The notes beneath the pieces were generated by a model. That model saw only the letters and a program-made list of their open reading frames with translations. It was not told the origin of the DNA and made no database searches. From the NCBI GenBank assembly GCA_029858285.1, contig JAOUFN010000022.1, positions 1 to 45,544 of the forward strand: 45,544 bases of DNA. Reading direction: 5' to 3'. The position numbers and the translations under genes are program-made. This DNA comes from Nitrospirota bacterium. GTDB taxonomy: Bacteria; Nitrospirota; JACRHL01. Shown piece after piece: positions 21,174-28,075 of this stretch. Every line of letters starts with the position of its first letter. The first letter of the stretch is position 1.

Positions 21174-21928
21174 GGCTGGCCTTTTTCCCCAACCCCGCGC
21201 TGGCGGTGGCTGGCGATCAGGTCCGGCACGGCGGCCAGCTCCGGATTACCATAAATGTCGCTGTCCAGCATCAGCACCGGGGCCAGGGAGCAGGCGCCGA
21301 CACAGGCTGTGGTGAAGAAGGTGAACTCGCCGTCGGCGTCGGTGTCGCCGGTGGCCTTGACCCCCAGGGCGCGGGCGCAGGTTCCGGCCAGACGCGGGGC
21401 GCCCTTGACGTGGCAGGCGGTGCCGGTACACACCTTTACATAGTGGCGGCCCTTGGGGTCGAGGTAAATGTCGGCATAGAACGACGCCGCCGCGTAGACC
21501 TGCCCGGTATACAGTTCGGTGGCGCGGCAGAGAAACTCCACCATGGGGCGGGTCAGGCAGCCGTAAAGGGCATGCACGGCCACCAGCAGCCCCATCATGT
21601 CCACCGCCTCCGGGGTGCGTCCCTTGGGAGAGGGGGTGGCAAGAAGGTGGCGCTCGATGACCTTTTTCAACCGACCCTGGCGCTTGGGGTCCGGCTCCAC
21701 CGCCTGCACCGGCAGGGGGATGGGGGCAAGGGTGGCCCGGTAGGTACGCGGACTGGCCGACGGTTTGCCAGACAAGGCTGTGGCGTCCTTTTGAGCACTA
21801 TCGAGGGCGTTGCCGCCCTCGTCCAAAGGCGTTGCCGCCTTTGATGGGTTGTGGTGGGGGTGCCCAGACGGCCGGCGGGTTCCCGTTCGCGCTTCCCGGT
21901 GGTGCTCCACCTGGTATCCGTCAGTCAC
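21170..21928 (-). CDS. fdsG: Formate dehydrogenase gamma subunit (NuoE-like)
   Basis: 252 aa from GTG. The NuoE-type thioredoxin-like [2Fe-2S] fold starts near residue 82 and has the four ligands in CTGTACH and TTACVGACSLAP. The first ~75 residues are low-complexity and are encoded by two DNA hairpins (21802-21843) with identical loops, so the true start may be further in (for example TTG at 21775). First gene of the fdsGBA operon. Upstream lies the dispersed repeat. Confidence 0.88.
   Translation of the reverse strand: MTDGYQVEHHREARTGTRRPSGHPHHNPSKAATPLDEGGNALDSAQKDATALSGKPSASPRTYRATLAPIPLPVQAVEPDPKRQGRLKKVIERHLLATPSPKGRTPEAVDMMGLLVAVHALYGCLTRPMVEFLCRATELYTGQVYAAASFYADIYLDPKGRHYVKVCTGTACHVKGAPRLAGTCARALGVKATGDTDADGEFTFFTTACVGACSLAPVLMLDSDIYGNPELAAVPDLIASHRQRGVGEKGQP
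21802..21843. repeat. Twin stem-loops with identical GTTGCC loops
   Basis: Hairpin one (21802-21821) is CGAGGGC-GTTGCC-GCCCTCG. Hairpin two (21824-21843) is CAAAGGC-GTTGCC-GCCTTTG. Both have 7-bp perfect stems; the stems differ by compensating changes while the loop is invariant. They fall within the first part of the annotated fdsG frame, or in its leader if a later start is used. Confidence 0.75.
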
Positions 21929-21991
21929 GCGGCGGGTTGTCGGGCATTTTTAGCACGGGCCGGGGTGCTGGTCAAGCACCGCAGCGCCGCA

Positions 21992-22080
21992 GCCGGGGAG
22001 CCCCGGCGGGCGTATTCGCGCAAAACCCATGGAGACAGCCGCGTGCATCGCGAAACCGGCCGCAGCCGGGGAGCCCCGGC
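21992..22080 (+). repeat. Dispersed hairpin repeat, copy 2
   Basis: A GCCGGGG-AG-CCCCGGC hairpin (21992-22007) is followed by the core GGGCGTATTCGCGCAAAACCC, a spacer, the CATCGCGAA arm and a second identical hairpin (22065-22080). It lies between the divergent fdsG and ATP-grasp genes. Confidence 0.75.
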
Positions 22081-22316
22081 CCACATTTTTCTTGTGCGCG
22101 CGGAGCGCCGGGAGGAGTACGCTTGGGCGGTGTGCTGGCGGCTCCGGGGTGCCCTGTCCATTGCGGGCAAGGCCCCCTCTTTCCCGCTCCCTGGCGAAGG
22201 TTTGATTCGGGGGCCGGTGTGGGAGTAGATTGCGTAACCTTGGTCCAGTTATTCCGGGTATTTCGCGTATTCCGGTTGTCCCGGTTGTCCCGTTGGTGGT
22301 CTGGAACGGAAGTGTG
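22081..22316. other. Intergenic region before the ATP-grasp gene
   Basis: I see no gene in this stretch. It contains short direct repeats (TTCCGG/TTGTCCCGG, 22250-22295) in the same style as the coding minisatellites, and probably the promoter for the ATP-grasp trio. No clear -35/-10 pair stands out. Confidence 0.4.
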
Positions 22317-22445
22317 GTGAACGCCAACATGTCTGCACGTCGAACAAAACCGGATGCTTCCCCCGCCAGCGGGGTGTTCGGAAGCTACAATCCGGGTGAT
22401 TTCTATTGCGAAATGTTCGGGGAGCGCGGTTTCCGGAGCATCTAG
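22317..22445 (+). pseudogene. 5' part of ATP-grasp gene, ended by in-frame amber codon
   Basis: GTG at 22317 (or ATG at 22329) with GGAACGGA upstream begins an N-terminus matching the circularly permuted ATP-grasp family (GSYNPGDFYCEMFGERGFRSI). A TAG at 22443-22445 then interrupts the same frame that continues without a break as PIRDRLNRL and on into the conserved core. Amber is used as an ordinary stop by lepB, the alpha-E gene and the chemoreceptor gene here, so general reassignment is unlikely. Cause: point mutation, sequencing error or readthrough. Confidence 0.75.
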
Positions 22446-22517
22446 CCCATCCGCGACCGTCTGAACCGCCTCGACCTGCCGGCCCTGCGCCGCCGCGCGC
22501 GGGCCGCCGAGCGCGAA

Positions 22518-23795
22518 TTGTTTGATCTCGGCATCACCTTTACCGTCTATTCGGGCGAAAATTCCATCGACCGCACCTTGCCGTTCGATGTCATCCCGCG
22601 GGTGATTCCGGCGGAAGACTGGCACCGGATCGACACCGGAGTGCGCCAGCGGGTGGCCGCCATCAACCTGTTTTTGCACGATATTTATCACGATCAGAAA
22701 ATCCTCAAGGACGGCGTGGTCCCCTCTGAACTGGTGCTTGGCAACGCCAACTACCGTTCCGAGATGCAGGGCTTTTCCCCCCAAAAAGGGACCTATGTAC
22801 ACATCTGCGGAACCGACATCGTGCGCGACGACCGGGGCCTGTTCCGGGTGCTGGAAGACAACGCCCGCACCCCGTCCGGCGTCTCTTATGTGATCGAAAA
22901 CCGGCACCTGATGATGCGCTCGTTCCCCGATCTGGCCGAGGGCATCCCCATTGCCGACGTGGACGACTATGGTCGCCAACTGGCCAAGGCACTGGCCGAG
23001 GTGGCGCCGGAAGGCGTCAGCGATCCGGCCATCGCGCTGATGTCGCCCGGCGTCTTCAACAGCGCCTATTTCGAGCACATCTTTCTGGCCCGCGAGATGG
23101 GCGTCCCGCTGGTGGAAGGGCGTGATCTGGTGGTGGAGCGGGACCGGGTGTACATGCGCACCATCAAGGGGCTGGAGCCGGTACATGTGATTTACCGCCG
23201 CATCGATGACGAATTTCTGGACCCCACGGCCTTCCTGAAACACAGCGCGCTGGGCGTGCCCGGACTGTTCGATGCCTATCGCAAGGGCAATGTCACCCTG
23301 GCCAACGCCGTTGGCACCGGAGTGGCGGACGACAAGGCGGTTTATGCCTACATACCGCGCATCATCCGCTATTACCTGGCCGAGGACCCCATTCTCGACA
23401 ACGTGCCGACCCACATCTGCCGCGAACCGGAGGGGTTGGCCTTTACCCTGGAGCATCTGGCGGAACTGGTGGTCAAACCGGTGGGCGAATCCGGCGGCTA
23501 CGGCGTGATCATCGGTCCCCACGCCAGCAAGCGCGTTCTTGCCGACCTGCGCCGCAAACTCAAGTCCGATCCGGACAATTTCATCAGCCAGCCGATCGTG
23601 AATCTTTCCGTGTGCCCCACACTGACCCGCACCGGGGTGGAGCCGCGGCATGTGGACCTGCGGCCGTTCGCCGTCACCGGCGAATCCACCTGGGTGCTGC
23701 CCGGAGGGCTCACCCGCGTGGCGTTGCGGCGCGGCTCCCTGATCGTCAACTCGTCGCAGGGCGGCGGATCAAAGGATACCTGGGTCCTTGTCTAA
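22518..23795 (+). CDS. Circularly permuted type 2 ATP-grasp protein (core, after amber)
   Basis: 425 codons from TTG at 22518, the first usable start after the amber codon; the native frame starts at 22317/22329 and would give about 490 aa. Family signatures are GITFTVYSG, NLFLHDIYHDQKILKDG, YVHICGTDIVRDD, VLEDNARTPSGVSYVIENR and the terminal NSSQGGGSKDTWVL. The family is thought to ligate amino acids or peptides using ATP and is always near an alpha-E protein and a transglutaminase, as here. The catalytic core is intact; only about 60 N-terminal residues are cut off. It overlaps the alpha-E gene by 8 nt. Confidence 0.85.
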   Translation: MFDLGITFTVYSGENSIDRTLPFDVIPRVIPAEDWHRIDTGVRQRVAAINLFLHDIYHDQKILKDGVVPSELVLGNANYRSEMQGFSPQKGTYVHICGTDIVRDDRGLFRVLEDNARTPSGVSYVIENRHLMMRSFPDLAEGIPIADVDDYGRQLAKALAEVAPEGVSDPAIALMSPGVFNSAYFEHIFLAREMGVPLVEGRDLVVERDRVYMRTIKGLEPVHVIYRRIDDEFLDPTAFLKHSALGVPGLFDAYRKGNVTLANAVGTGVADDKAVYAYIPRIIRYYLAEDPILDNVPTHICREPEGLAFTLEHLAELVVKPVGESGGYGVIIGPHASKRVLADLRRKLKSDPDNFISQPIVNLSVCPTLTRTGVEPRHVDLRPFAVTGESTWVLPGGLTRVALRRGSLIVNSSQGGGSKDTWVLV

Positions 23796-24729
23796 CACAC
23801 TTTTAGCCCGTTTCGCCCAGAACGTGTTCTGGCTCGGCCGCTACATCGAGCGGGTGGACAATCTGGCGCGCATTCTGGACATCAACGAAACCTATGCGCG
23901 GGAGTCCCACGGTTCCCCCGACTGGCGCCGGGTGCTGGAAATTTACGGGGATACCGAACGTTTCGACGCGTCCCGTGTCCAGACCGGAGAACATGACGTC
24001 CTCAATTTCTATGTTCTGGACACCAAAAATTTCGGCTCGCTCGTCAGCAGCGTGAACATGGCGCGGGAAAACGCCCGCTCCATCCGCCACCTGATCAGCA
24101 CCGAAATGTGGACCCAGCTCAACACCTTTCACACCCGCGTCCTGCAATTGACCCAGCGGGACATCTGGCCGACCCACATCTCCCGACTGTGCAAGGAGAT
24201 GAAGGAGGCCTGCCAGACCTTCGAAGGGGTTGCCGAAGGCACCTTTTTCCGGGGCCCGGCCTGGCATTTCTACTCCATGGGCAAGTACATCGAGCGCGCC
24301 GACCAGACCACCCGGGTGCTGTATCTGGGCTGTGACCTGCTGGAGGAGGATCGGGACGCCGTCAACACGGTGCGCTGGAACGCGCTGCTGCGCTCGGTGG
24401 CCGCCTATCACGCCTTTCGCTGGGTGCGCCCGCGCGGGCACCGCCGCGGCGACATCATAAATTTTCTGCTGCATGACGAAGGCTTTCCGCGCTCGGTCAA
24501 ACTGTGCGTGGGGTCGGTGGAAATCCACATCGAAAATCTCGTGTTGCGGCGCGGACAACCCCGGGTTCCGGCGGTGGAAAACGCATGCACCCATCTGAAT
24601 TTTGTGTTGGAAACCGGGCTGGGGCACGAAATTTCCGCGCCCGCGCTCAGAAGCTTTCTCGACCAACTGGAAATCGGCCTGATCCGGGTTTCGGACGAGA
24701 TCGCGGCCGCTTACTTTCGAATGGGTTAG
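23788..24729 (+). CDS. Alpha-E domain protein (DUF403)
   Basis: 313 aa from TTG at 23788. The start LLARFAQNVFWLGRYIERVDNLARI is diagnostic of the alpha-E family, an all-helical protein with conserved Arg/Glu positions (FYSMGKYIERADQTTRVL). It is found with circularly permuted ATP-grasp and transglutaminase genes in predicted peptide-modification operons. The biochemical role is unproven. The start lies in the end of the ATP-grasp gene and the stop is 15 nt from the next gene. Confidence 0.93.
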   Translation: MSNTLLARFAQNVFWLGRYIERVDNLARILDINETYARESHGSPDWRRVLEIYGDTERFDASRVQTGEHDVLNFYVLDTKNFGSLVSSVNMARENARSIRHLISTEMWTQLNTFHTRVLQLTQRDIWPTHISRLCKEMKEACQTFEGVAEGTFFRGPAWHFYSMGKYIERADQTTRVLYLGCDLLEEDRDAVNTVRWNALLRSVAAYHAFRWVRPRGHRRGDIINFLLHDEGFPRSVKLCVGSVEIHIENLVLRRGQPRVPAVENACTHLNFVLETGLGHEISAPALRSFLDQLEIGLIRVSDEIAAAYFRMG

Positions 24730-24744
24730 GAATTTCCGCACACC

Positions 24745-25662
24745 GTGCAACGCCTTACTGTTGAACACAAGACAATCTACCGCTACCGCAAACCGGTCCG
24801 CTTTGGCGAGCATCGGCTCATGCTGCGACCGCGTGAAAGCCACGACCTGCGGCTGCTCAGCTCGCGTCTGGTCATCCAGCCGGAAGCGACCGTGCGCTGG
24901 ATGCACGACGTGTTCAGCAACTCTGTGGCGGTTGCCGAAATCCGCCAGCCGGCCAGCGAACTGCACATCGAAAACATCTTCGTCCTGGATCGTTACCCCA
25001 ACGAGGACCAGACCTTCTGCATCGACCCCTACGCCAAGAAATTACCGTTCAGTTATTCCGCACGGGAGATTCCGGACCTGGGGCGCAACATCGAGCGACA
25101 TCATCCGGACCCGGACCGGAAAGTCATCGAATGGACGCGGGAACGGCTTTCCCTTACCGGAGACATGGACACCGAGGATTTTCTCATCGGCGTCACCCGC
25201 GACATTCGCTCGTCATTCCGCTACGAGGTGCGGGAGGAGCCGGGGGTGCAAACCCCGGTGCAGACGCTGGAACTTGGCTCCGGCAGTTGTCGCGACTACG
25301 CCCTGTTCATGATGGAGGCGGTGCGCAGTGTGGGGCTGGCGGCACGCTTCGTGAGCGGATATCTGTACGATTCCGCCCTTGACGGTCTGAAAAATGGCAC
25401 CGTTGGCGCCGGGGCCACCCATGCCTGGGTGCAGGTTTATCTGCCTGGCGCCGGGTGGGTGGAGTTTGACCCCACCAACGGTTCCCACGGCGGCAGCAAC
25501 CTTATTCCCGTTGCCGTTGCCCGCGACCCGAGCCAGGCCATGCCGGTTTCCGGCACCTATGACGGCGACCCCGAGGATTTTCTGGGCATGGAGGTGGAGG
25601 TGGAGGTGCATTCCGTGATTGCCCCTTCGCCGGTGGCGCTGGAGCCGGAGCGCCGCGCATAG
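24745..25662 (+). CDS. Transglutaminase-like cysteine peptidase-fold protein
   Basis: 305 aa from GTG. The N-terminal bacterial transglutaminase-like beta domain (LTVEHKTIYRYRKPVRFGEHRLMLRPRE split over residues 2-30) is followed by the core with Cys in GSGSCRDYALFMMEAVRS, His in ATHAWVQVYLPG and Asp in WVEFDPTNG, a complete Cys-His-Asp triad. It has no signal peptide, so it is cytoplasmic and probably acts on the product of the ATP-grasp enzyme (inference from gene neighbourhood). Confidence 0.93.
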   Translation: MQRLTVEHKTIYRYRKPVRFGEHRLMLRPRESHDLRLLSSRLVIQPEATVRWMHDVFSNSVAVAEIRQPASELHIENIFVLDRYPNEDQTFCIDPYAKKLPFSYSAREIPDLGRNIERHHPDPDRKVIEWTRERLSLTGDMDTEDFLIGVTRDIRSSFRYEVREEPGVQTPVQTLELGSGSCRDYALFMMEAVRSVGLAARFVSGYLYDSALDGLKNGTVGAGATHAWVQVYLPGAGWVEFDPTNGSHGGSNLIPVAVARDPSQAMPVSGTYDGDPEDFLGMEVEVEVHSVIAPSPVALEPERRA

Positions 25663-25813
25663 GCAGCGGAAATCCGGGGAACCATTTCCGACCAGGCCCC
25701 CCTCCGCCGCTTGCCCCCTCCGCCGCTTGCCCCCGTCCGCCAAACCGTGCCACCATGCCCGGCGGGCCGACTCGACCGGCGCCCATGCACACAAAACGGG
25801 GAGGGAATTCACC

Positions 25814-26671
25814 ATGACCATGCGCGGGATCAGTCTTGCCTTTGCGGCCCTGTGCGCCGCCGCCATCCAGTTCGCCACCGTCGGCGTCGCCAGTGCCGAC
25901 GGGAACACCCGGATCACCTGGCACGGCCACGCCACCTTCACCATCACCACGCCGTCCGGCCATGTGCTGGCCGTGGACCCGTGGTTCCACAACCCGATGA
26001 ACCCCAAGGCCGCCAACAACGCCGATCCGCTGGCCGACATCGGGCGCGTGGACTTTATCCTGATCACCCACGGCCACTTCGACCACACCGCCGACGCCGT
26101 GGAACTGGCCAAAAAGACCGGCGCCCGCGTGGTGGGCAGCTTTGAACTGCTGTCCAACATGGTCAAGCTGCTGGGACTGCCCGAAAACCAGATCGGCTTC
26201 GACACCCTCATCAACCCCGGTGGCCGCATCACCCTTGCCGACGGCAACGTGGTGCTGGAAATGACCCCCGCCATCCATTCCTCCGGCTTCAAGAATCCCA
26301 AGGCGGGCGAAAACGACCCGGACATGGTCTATGGCGGCGCCCCCGGCGGCTTTGTCCTGCACATCAAGGACGGCCCCACCATTTATGACACCGGCGATAC
26401 CGCCTACTTCGACGACATGAAGCTGATTGGCGAGTGCGGCTGCATCGATCTGGCGCTGGTGAACATCGGCGGCCACTTCGGCATGGAGGCCGACATGGCC
26501 GCCCGCGCCGTGAAGGCCGTGGGGGCCAAATTCGCGGTGGCCCACCACTACGGCACCTTTCCGGTGTTGACCCCGAACGCCGACGGCTTCAAAAAGGCCG
26601 TAGGCAGCCGTTACCTCGACATGGCGCCGGGCCAGACCATCGCCTTTCAGGGCCGCAAGCCGGTGAAATGA
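25814..26671 (+). CDS. Exported metallo-beta-lactamase-fold hydrolase (UPF0173-like)
   Basis: 285 aa from the ATG at 25814. A signal peptide with cleavage near ASA (about residue 28) directs it outside the cytoplasm, which is unusual since most UPF0173 members are cytosolic. The metal-binding motif THGHFDHT, the later HSS, DTGDTAYF and the C-terminal AHHYGTFPVL are present. Substrate unknown. It follows the transglutaminase by 151 nt, which includes two copies of CCCCTCCGCCGCTTGC, so it probably has its own promoter. Confidence 0.88.
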   Translation: MTMRGISLAFAALCAAAIQFATVGVASADGNTRITWHGHATFTITTPSGHVLAVDPWFHNPMNPKAANNADPLADIGRVDFILITHGHFDHTADAVELAKKTGARVVGSFELLSNMVKLLGLPENQIGFDTLINPGGRITLADGNVVLEMTPAIHSSGFKNPKAGENDPDMVYGGAPGGFVLHIKDGPTIYDTGDTAYFDDMKLIGECGCIDLALVNIGGHFGMEADMAARAVKAVGAKFAVAHHYGTFPVLTPNADGFKKAVGSRYLDMAPGQTIAFQGRKPVK

Positions 26672-26764
26672 CTCCCCCGGCGCGGCCTGGTCCAGCGGCT
26701 GGCGACGCGGTAATTTGTCGGGGCGGCTCTTGCGCCAGCCATTGGGCCATGTCACATTTACGGA

Positions 26765-27391
26765 ATGGAAAAACGGTATGAAAAGCGTGGCGGTGTGCGT
26801 GGCGGCAAGGGGTGTGTGCCCCCTCCAACCGGCAACAAGCCGCCCCGGCGCGTGTCCGGCACGCTGACCATCATTGCCGCGCTGGTGGCGTCGCTGGCGG
26901 TGCTCGGCGCCTATCTGGTGCGGGCCTGGGCGGACGACCTGCTCCCCGAGGGCAGCCTCGCCCCGGCGTTTTCCCTGCCCAACCAGGACGGGGTGACGGT
27001 GGACAGTTCCGAACTGGCGGGGGACTGGTGGCTGATCTACTTCTATCCCAAGGACGACACCCCCGGCTGCACCAAGGAGGCCTGCGCCTTCCGCGACCAT
27101 CTGGACCGCCTGACCACCATGCAGGTGCGCATCTTTGGCGTCAGTTATGACGACGTGGCCTCGCACCGCGCCTTTGCCGACAAGTACGGCCTCAAGTTCG
27201 ATCTGCTCGCCGACCCCAAGGGCCGGGTAATTGCCGACTGGGGCGCGCGTTCGGCCATCCCCCGCGTGGCCCGGCGCGTGTCGTTCCTGGTGGACGGCAG
27301 CGGCACCATCCGCAAGGTGTATCCCAACGTCGCCCCCGCCGAACACGCCCTGGAAATCATCGCCGACGTCATCGCCCTGCGCGCCGGCTGA
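26765..27391 (+). CDS. Membrane-anchored peroxiredoxin (BCP/PrxQ type)
   Basis: 208 aa. After a basic N-terminus comes one transmembrane helix (about 31-53), then a thioredoxin-fold peroxidase of BCP type. The peroxidatic Cys is in DDTPGCTKEACAFRD, with the second Cys five residues later as resolving residue (1-Cys/atypical 2-Cys PrxQ pattern). The basic N-terminus points to the catalytic domain lying outside the cytoplasm. It would reduce peroxides at the membrane with a thiol donor. No regulatory site was recognised in the 93-nt gap before it. Confidence 0.9.
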   Translation: MEKRYEKRGGVRGGKGCVPPPTGNKPPRRVSGTLTIIAALVASLAVLGAYLVRAWADDLLPEGSLAPAFSLPNQDGVTVDSSELAGDWWLIYFYPKDDTPGCTKEACAFRDHLDRLTTMQVRIFGVSYDDVASHRAFADKYGLKFDLLADPKGRVIADWGARSAIPRVARRVSFLVDGSGTIRKVYPNVAPAEHALEIIADVIALRAG

Positions 27392-27477
27392 GGGGGGGGG
27401 AGAAACCCCTTACAACCTGCCGACAGGGCGCCTGCGGGTGCTATCCTTGAGGTGTGGGGGCATCAGGAGGCTTGTTC

Positions 27478-27633
27478 ATGGGAACTACCCAAAAAAACCA
27501 TCTCTGCCAGGTGTGCGCCAAGCCGTCGGAGCAGACCATCTGCCCCGCCTGCGAGGCCAAAATCCGCGGCGAGATCCTGGACGAAAAGGGCAAGGTCGAA
27601 AAGGCCGGCCACACCGAAACCACCCGCCACTAG
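27478..27633 (+). CDS. Small zinc-ribbon-like protein, 51 aa
   Basis: ATG at 27478 with a strong AGGAGG 7 nt upstream, ending at TAG 27631-27633. The product has two CxxC pairs (CQVC at about residue 10 and CPAC at about 23), a zinc-knuckle spacing, then a charged Lys/Glu-rich tail (EILDEKGKVEKAGH). Codon use is native. Function unknown; such proteins often bind RNA or regulatory partners. It follows the peroxiredoxin by 86 nt, and a dispersed repeat begins at its stop codon and may act as terminator. Confidence 0.75.
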   Translation: MGTTQKNHLCQVCAKPSEQTICPACEAKIRGEILDEKGKVEKAGHTETTRH

Positions 27634-27716
27634 GGGGGGCACGCCCCCCGGCGGCATTTGCGTAAAAGCGGGCACGGCCCGCTGCGACACGCCCCCCGGC
27701 GCGTGTGGCGCGGGGG
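27633..27716 (+). repeat. Dispersed hairpin repeat, copy 3
   Basis: The hairpin of G7-CACG-C6 form (27633-27649) begins at the last base of the stop codon of the small protein and is followed by GGCATTTGCGTAAAA. A second hairpin of the GCGGGCACGGCCCGC form (27668-27682) and a third G+C palindromic stretch follow. The position right after a gene suggests a role in transcript 3' ends. Confidence 0.7.
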
Positions 27717-28075
27717 GGGGGCGGTCTGTCACCTCCCGATCGCAGGGCGGGGGGGCTCCGGTCCGGGCACGGCTTTCAAATTGCTAATCATTTTAACCTG
27801 TTGAATTGGCGTGGGGAATTGCCCGTTCAGGTGTCTGTTGTGGGCTGTTTGTTTGTTTCAAAAATAACATAACAAATTGTTTTTGTTAATGTTTCTATCC
27901 ATCTTCCCCGAAGGGTGTCCAGTGGGGGGGGAAACCCCCGATCAAGTGGGTCCATTGCCACCCGGCGGCATCCAGCGCCGGGTGGCAATTCCAATCTGCG
28001 AAACATTGGCAATCCGCGCGCCGGGGGTTGACGCAAACTACGCACCCGTGTGCCGCGCACAAAAGGGGACAAACC
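27717..28075. other. Long A+T-rich and structured leader before the chemoreceptor gene
   Basis: There is no gene in this interval. Bases 27775-27895 are strikingly A+T-rich for this genome and could hold promoters, but I find no clear FliA-type site. Then comes a perfect 14-bp inverted repeat (27954-27967 with 27976-27989, loop 8), a 5-bp hairpin (27991-28009), and a GGCAATCC...GACGCAAACTACG stretch just before the ribosome-binding site. Confidence 0.6.
27954..27989. promoter_or_regulatory. Perfect 14-bp hairpin in chemoreceptor leader
   Basis: Arms ATTGCCACCCGGCG and CGCCGGGTGGCAAT are perfectly complementary around an 8-nt loop. No U-run follows, so it is not an ordinary terminator. It could be a DNA operator or an RNA control element. 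Confidence 0.6.

Noticed and set aside
22443-22445. Genetic-code change with TAG as sense codon
   Set aside because: TAG ends lepB, plsY, ppsA, the alpha-E gene and the chemoreceptor at the expected lengths.
27717-27780. tRNA or rRNA genes in intergenic regions
   Set aside because: No cloverleaf, TTCRA arm or rRNA signature was found here or in other gaps.
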